In this document: piece by piece, positions 31,972 through 34,815 of the stretch | Position numbering within the stretch: the stretch's first letter is position 1 | Layout of the letters: each line of letters opens with the position of its first letter | Assembly: GCA_946413885.1 (NCBI GenBank) | Contig: CAMKMK010000003.1 | Span: forward strand, 1 to 34,815 | Direction of reading: 5' to 3' | Source of the DNA: an uncultured Prevotellaceae bacterium | GTDB lineage: Bacteria > Bacteroidota > Bacteroidia > Bacteroidales > Bacteroidaceae | Length of the DNA stretch: 34,815 nt | Translations under genes and position numbers: made by a program | Notes under the pieces: model-generated | What the model was told of the DNA's origin: nothing | Database searches by the model: none | The model's input: the letters and a program-made list of their open reading frames with translations, nothing else

Positions 31972-34653
31972 ATGAAACTGCAATTTTCGCTGGAATATCG
32001 GACTCACTGGGGGCAATCTGTAGCTGTGGAACTTACTCTGTATCGACATCAAGGAATTCACGTGGATTCTCTTATGTCTTTGGATACTTCGGATGGACTT
32101 CATTGGAATGGTGATGTTCAAGTTACTGAGCGTGATATTGCTTCTTTCGAGTATCGATATGTCATTATGGAGGATGGTCAAGTCGTACGGCGTGAGTGGA
32201 ATGGTGTGCCCCGTCGATTCCCTGCTGATTCCTTGCGTACTTTTATCTTCCCTGATTATTGGAGAGACATTCCTCAACTGAATCATCTCTATAGTTCAGC
32301 TTATATTCATGCAGTTTCTCATTTCGAGGCCAAAGATCCCAATTTCGTCTATTACGAGCAGACTTTGCTCTTCCGTGTGCAGGCTCCACAACTACATGAA
32401 GGTCAGGCACTTGCATTGTTGGGCAGTCAACCACCTTTGGGAGCATGGGACCCCCTGCGTGCTTTACGTATGGAACGCGCAGGTGTCAATGAATGGGTTG
32501 TCAGTCTGAGTGCTGCTTATTTGTATTTACCCTTTGAATACAAATATGTTATCGTAGATGAGAAGACAGGTGATTTGATTCAATGGGAGAATGGCGACAA
32601 TCGTCTGAGTCCATCAGGTTCTATACCCCAAAATCATGTGGTGGTCATCTTTGACGAGATTATCCATGTGGATGATGAGCACTGGAAGGCTGCCGGCATC
32701 GTGATTCCCGTGTTCTCTCTCCGTAGCGAGATGAGTCAGGGTGTAGGGGATTTCAGTGATTTGAAACGTTTCGTCGATTGGGCACATCAGACAGGAATGA
32801 GCGTTATCCAGTTGCTTCCCATCAATGATACTACACAGACATATAAATGGACTGACAGCTATCCCTACAACTGTATCTCTACCTATGCCTTGCATCCGAT
32901 ATATATCGATTTGCAGCAGTTACCTCCCATCAATGATGCCCCTTTCATGCTGGAGTATGAAAAGAAGCGTCGTGAGCTGAATGCCTTGAAACAGGTAGAC
33001 TATGAGCAGGTGATTGCTTTGAAGCAGGCTTATCTGCAACGTCTGTATAAACAGGAGGGACGCCGCATTCTGAAATCTGACGAATATGAGAGATTCTATC
33101 AGAAAAACCAGGAATGGCTTGTTCCCTACACTGCATTCTGCATGTTGCGTGATAAGTATGGTACGGGTGATTTCCAGAAATGGCCTCACTATAAGACCTA
33201 CAAGGCTGAGGACGTCTATGCGTTGGTAGAGAAGAAGGCAAAGGAAACCAGCTTCTATGCTTTCGAACAATATATCCTGGACAAGCAATTGAGCGAGACG
33301 AGTACTTATGCCCGTTCTAAGGGAGTTGTCCTGAAGGGAGATATTCCAATAGGTGTAAGCCGCCATAGTGTAGAAGTATGGAAAGAGCCCTACTACTTCC
33401 ACATGAATGGTCAAGCTGGTGCGCCACCTGACGACTTCAGCGTGAACGGTCAGAATTGGGGTTTCCCCACCTACGATTGGGATCACATGGCTCAGGATGG
33501 TTATCGTTGGTGGGTTCACCGTTTACGCAAGATGGCAGAGTACTTCGATGCATTCCGTATCGATCATGTACTTGGTTTCTTCCGCATTTGGGAGATTCCC
33601 TTGCACAGTGTTCACGGATTGCTTGGCCAGTTCTCACCCGCACTTCCCATGAGCGTGGAGGAGATAGAAAGCTTTGGACTCCGTTTCCAGAAGGAGTTTT
33701 TCACTCAGCCCTATATTACTGATAGTGTGCTCACTTCCATCTTTGGCGGAATGGCTGATCATGTACGTACTGCTTACCTGACCAAGATGGATAATGTGCG
33801 TTATGCGATGCGGCCTGAATATGCCACTCAACGCCAGGTGGAGGCCGCTTTCAAGGATATGACGGATACTTCATCCGTTGCTCTGCGTGAAGGACTTTAT
33901 TCTTTGATAAGTGATGTCCTCTTCGTGCCGGATATCCACAATCCAGAGCTATATCATCCACGCATCTCTGCCACAGAGGACTACATCTTCCGTTGTTTGC
34001 CTTGGCATGAACAGGAAGCTTTCCGCCGTCTCTACGAACACTATTTCTATCATCGGCACAATGATTTCTGGTACGCTCAGGCGATGAAGAAACTGCCTAC
34101 GTTGGTGGAATCCACCCAGATGCTGGCTTGTGCCGAAGATTTGGGAATGGTGCCTGCTTGTGTGGGACCCGTAATAGACAGCTTGCGTATGCTCAGTCTC
34201 GAGATTCAGGCTATGCCCAAGCAGCCAGGCATACTCTTTGGGCACTTGGAGAACAACCCATATCGCAGCGTGAGCACCATTTTCACTCACGATATGGCCA
34301 CCCTGCGAGCTTGGTGGGAAGAGGATTATGACCGCACTCAGCACTACTATAATGAGATTCTTCACCACGATGGAGCAGCGCTGCGTATTCTACCTGGATG
34401 GCTGGCCGAAGAAATCATCTCGCGTCACCTCTTTTGTCCCAGCATGCTTTGTCTGATTAGTTTCCCCGATTGGATTTCTATAGACGAGAAATTGCGCTAC
34501 CCCTATCCTGATGACGAACGCATCAACATCCCCGCCGTTCCTCGTCACTATTGGCGTTATCGTATGCACCTCACCATCGAAGATTTGATGAAGGCAACGG
34601 ATTTCACAGATCACATACGCCTGCTCATCCAGCGTGGGGGCCGTCTCAACTGA
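31972..34653 (+). CDS. malQ: 4-alpha-glucanotransferase (amylomaltase, GH77) with tandem N-terminal CBM20
   Basis: 893 residues, much longer than E. coli MalQ (about 690) because of two starch-binding CBM20 domains (about 1-100 and 120-225; the second has LLGSQPPLGAWDP and YKYVIVDEKTG). The GH77 barrel follows (about 235-880): IQLLPINDT, DSYPYNCIS, LKGDIPIGVSRHSVE, nucleophile Asp531 in FRIDHVLGFFRIWE, acid/base Glu722 in CAEDLGMVP and Asp774 in FTHDMATLRAWWEE. It transfers maltodextrin units during glycogen or starch breakdown. No signal peptide, so cytoplasmic. This layout resembles the plant DPE2 and Bacteroidetes enzymes. It appears monocistronic. Confidence 0.96.
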   Translation: MKLQFSLEYRTHWGQSVAVELTLYRHQGIHVDSLMSLDTSDGLHWNGDVQVTERDIASFEYRYVIMEDGQVVRREWNGVPRRFPADSLRTFIFPDYWRDIPQLNHLYSSAYIHAVSHFEAKDPNFVYYEQTLLFRVQAPQLHEGQALALLGSQPPLGAWDPLRALRMERAGVNEWVVSLSAAYLYLPFEYKYVIVDEKTGDLIQWENGDNRLSPSGSIPQNHVVVIFDEIIHVDDEHWKAAGIVIPVFSLRSEMSQGVGDFSDLKRFVDWAHQTGMSVIQLLPINDTTQTYKWTDSYPYNCISTYALHPIYIDLQQLPPINDAPFMLEYEKKRRELNALKQVDYEQVIALKQAYLQRLYKQEGRRILKSDEYERFYQKNQEWLVPYTAFCMLRDKYGTGDFQKWPHYKTYKAEDVYALVEKKAKETSFYAFEQYILDKQLSETSTYARSKGVVLKGDIPIGVSRHSVEVWKEPYYFHMNGQAGAPPDDFSVNGQNWGFPTYDWDHMAQDGYRWWVHRLRKMAEYFDAFRIDHVLGFFRIWEIPLHSVHGLLGQFSPALPMSVEEIESFGLRFQKEFFTQPYITDSVLTSIFGGMADHVRTAYLTKMDNVRYAMRPEYATQRQVEAAFKDMTDTSSVALREGLYSLISDVLFVPDIHNPELYHPRISATEDYIFRCLPWHEQEAFRRLYEHYFYHRHNDFWYAQAMKKLPTLVESTQMLACAEDLGMVPACVGPVIDSLRMLSLEIQAMPKQPGILFGHLENNPYRSVSTIFTHDMATLRAWWEEDYDRTQHYYNEILHHDGAALRILPGWLAEEIISRHLFCPSMLCLISFPDWISIDEKLRYPYPDDERINIPAVPRHYWRYRMHLTIEDLMKATDFTDHIRLLIQRGGRLN

Positions 34654-34709
34654 TAAATGACATAGAAATGCCATGAATAACTACTAAGGGAAAGCATCCG
34701 TACAGGTAA

Positions 34710-34815
34710 AATTCATTCAACTTGTTCCAGGGCAGGACACACGCCAAGGACGTGATGATTGACGAGGCCGAGAAGATGTTCAACATTCCGATCAGAAAAA
34801 AATCTGGTGCCAAAC
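34710..34815 (+). pseudogene. Probable 3' end of an IS3-family orfA, truncated at the window edge
   Basis: The frame opens after a TAA at 34707-34709 and runs off the window. It reads ...GRTHAKDVMIDEAEKMF then NIPIRKKSGAK. This closely resembles the C-terminal end of IS3-type OrfA proteins in Bacteroidetes, which typically end MIDIAEKE..IPIRKKSGAKQ. The helix-turn-helix part that should precede it is absent, since a stop and malQ lie immediately upstream, so this is a remnant rather than an intact gene. A run of seven A residues spans the RKK codons, the kind of site used for -1 frameshifting into orfB. Whether orfB follows cannot be seen. Confidence 0.5.

Noticed and set aside
32920..33519. 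199-codon minus-strand open frame inside malQ
   Set aside because: Antisense to the catalytic GH77 barrel; no independent support.

Overview
The window looks like chromosomal DNA of a Bacteroidales bacterium, most likely a Prevotella-like member of Prevotellaceae. Three things point there. Many intergenic regions carry the Bacteroidetes promoter architecture (TAnnTTTG about 20 bp downstream of a TTTG box). Two secreted proteins end in a T9SS-like C-terminal tail. Protein types such as the DUF4965 glutaminase-like enzyme, the IF3 with a long charged tail and the MalQ with tandem CBM20 domains are typical of the phylum. Genus is inferred, not proven. No rRNA, tRNA, CRISPR array or complete mobile element was seen.

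Layout: 1-5390 (+) holds the end of a lactonase-family beta-propeller gene and a 1577-residue secreted CotH-kinase/GLUG protein with a large internal duplication. 5392-8908 holds ligA (-) and dapA (+) on back-to-back promoters, then a MaoC-type hydratase (-). 9018-12034 (+) holds kdsA and kdsD (4-bp overlap; first steps of Kdo synthesis) and a cardiolipin-synthase-like phospholipase D. 12005-21784 is a long minus-strand block, read in transcription order: an SDR, a 680-bp repeat-rich gap, a DUF4965 enzyme, nth, pgk, an orphan substrate-binding lipoprotein, a TPR protein and a thioredoxin lipoprotein. The last three overlap one another.

22106-28119 holds an M64 peptidase (+), a small envelope operon (YtxH protein, two-helix holin-like protein, 91-residue basic protein; -), and a SPOR lipoprotein, ruvX, def and TPR run (+). 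28202-31568 is the translation cluster thrS-infC-rpmI-rplT, closed by a strong intrinsic terminator. malQ follows. The window ends in what reads as the 3' end of an IS3-type orfA.

Most genes are housekeeping. The least explained DNA is 20399-21079. It contains five tandem 22-bp units, each with a CAAC-NN-GTTG type dyad core. Next to them is a roughly 250-bp structure with two facing arms of GTCCCAYY-type octamers around nested hairpins. Also worth attention are the duplicated CotH/GLUG protein, the overlapping lipoprotein-TPR-thioredoxin operon, and a pgk promoter whose upstream box lies inside nth.
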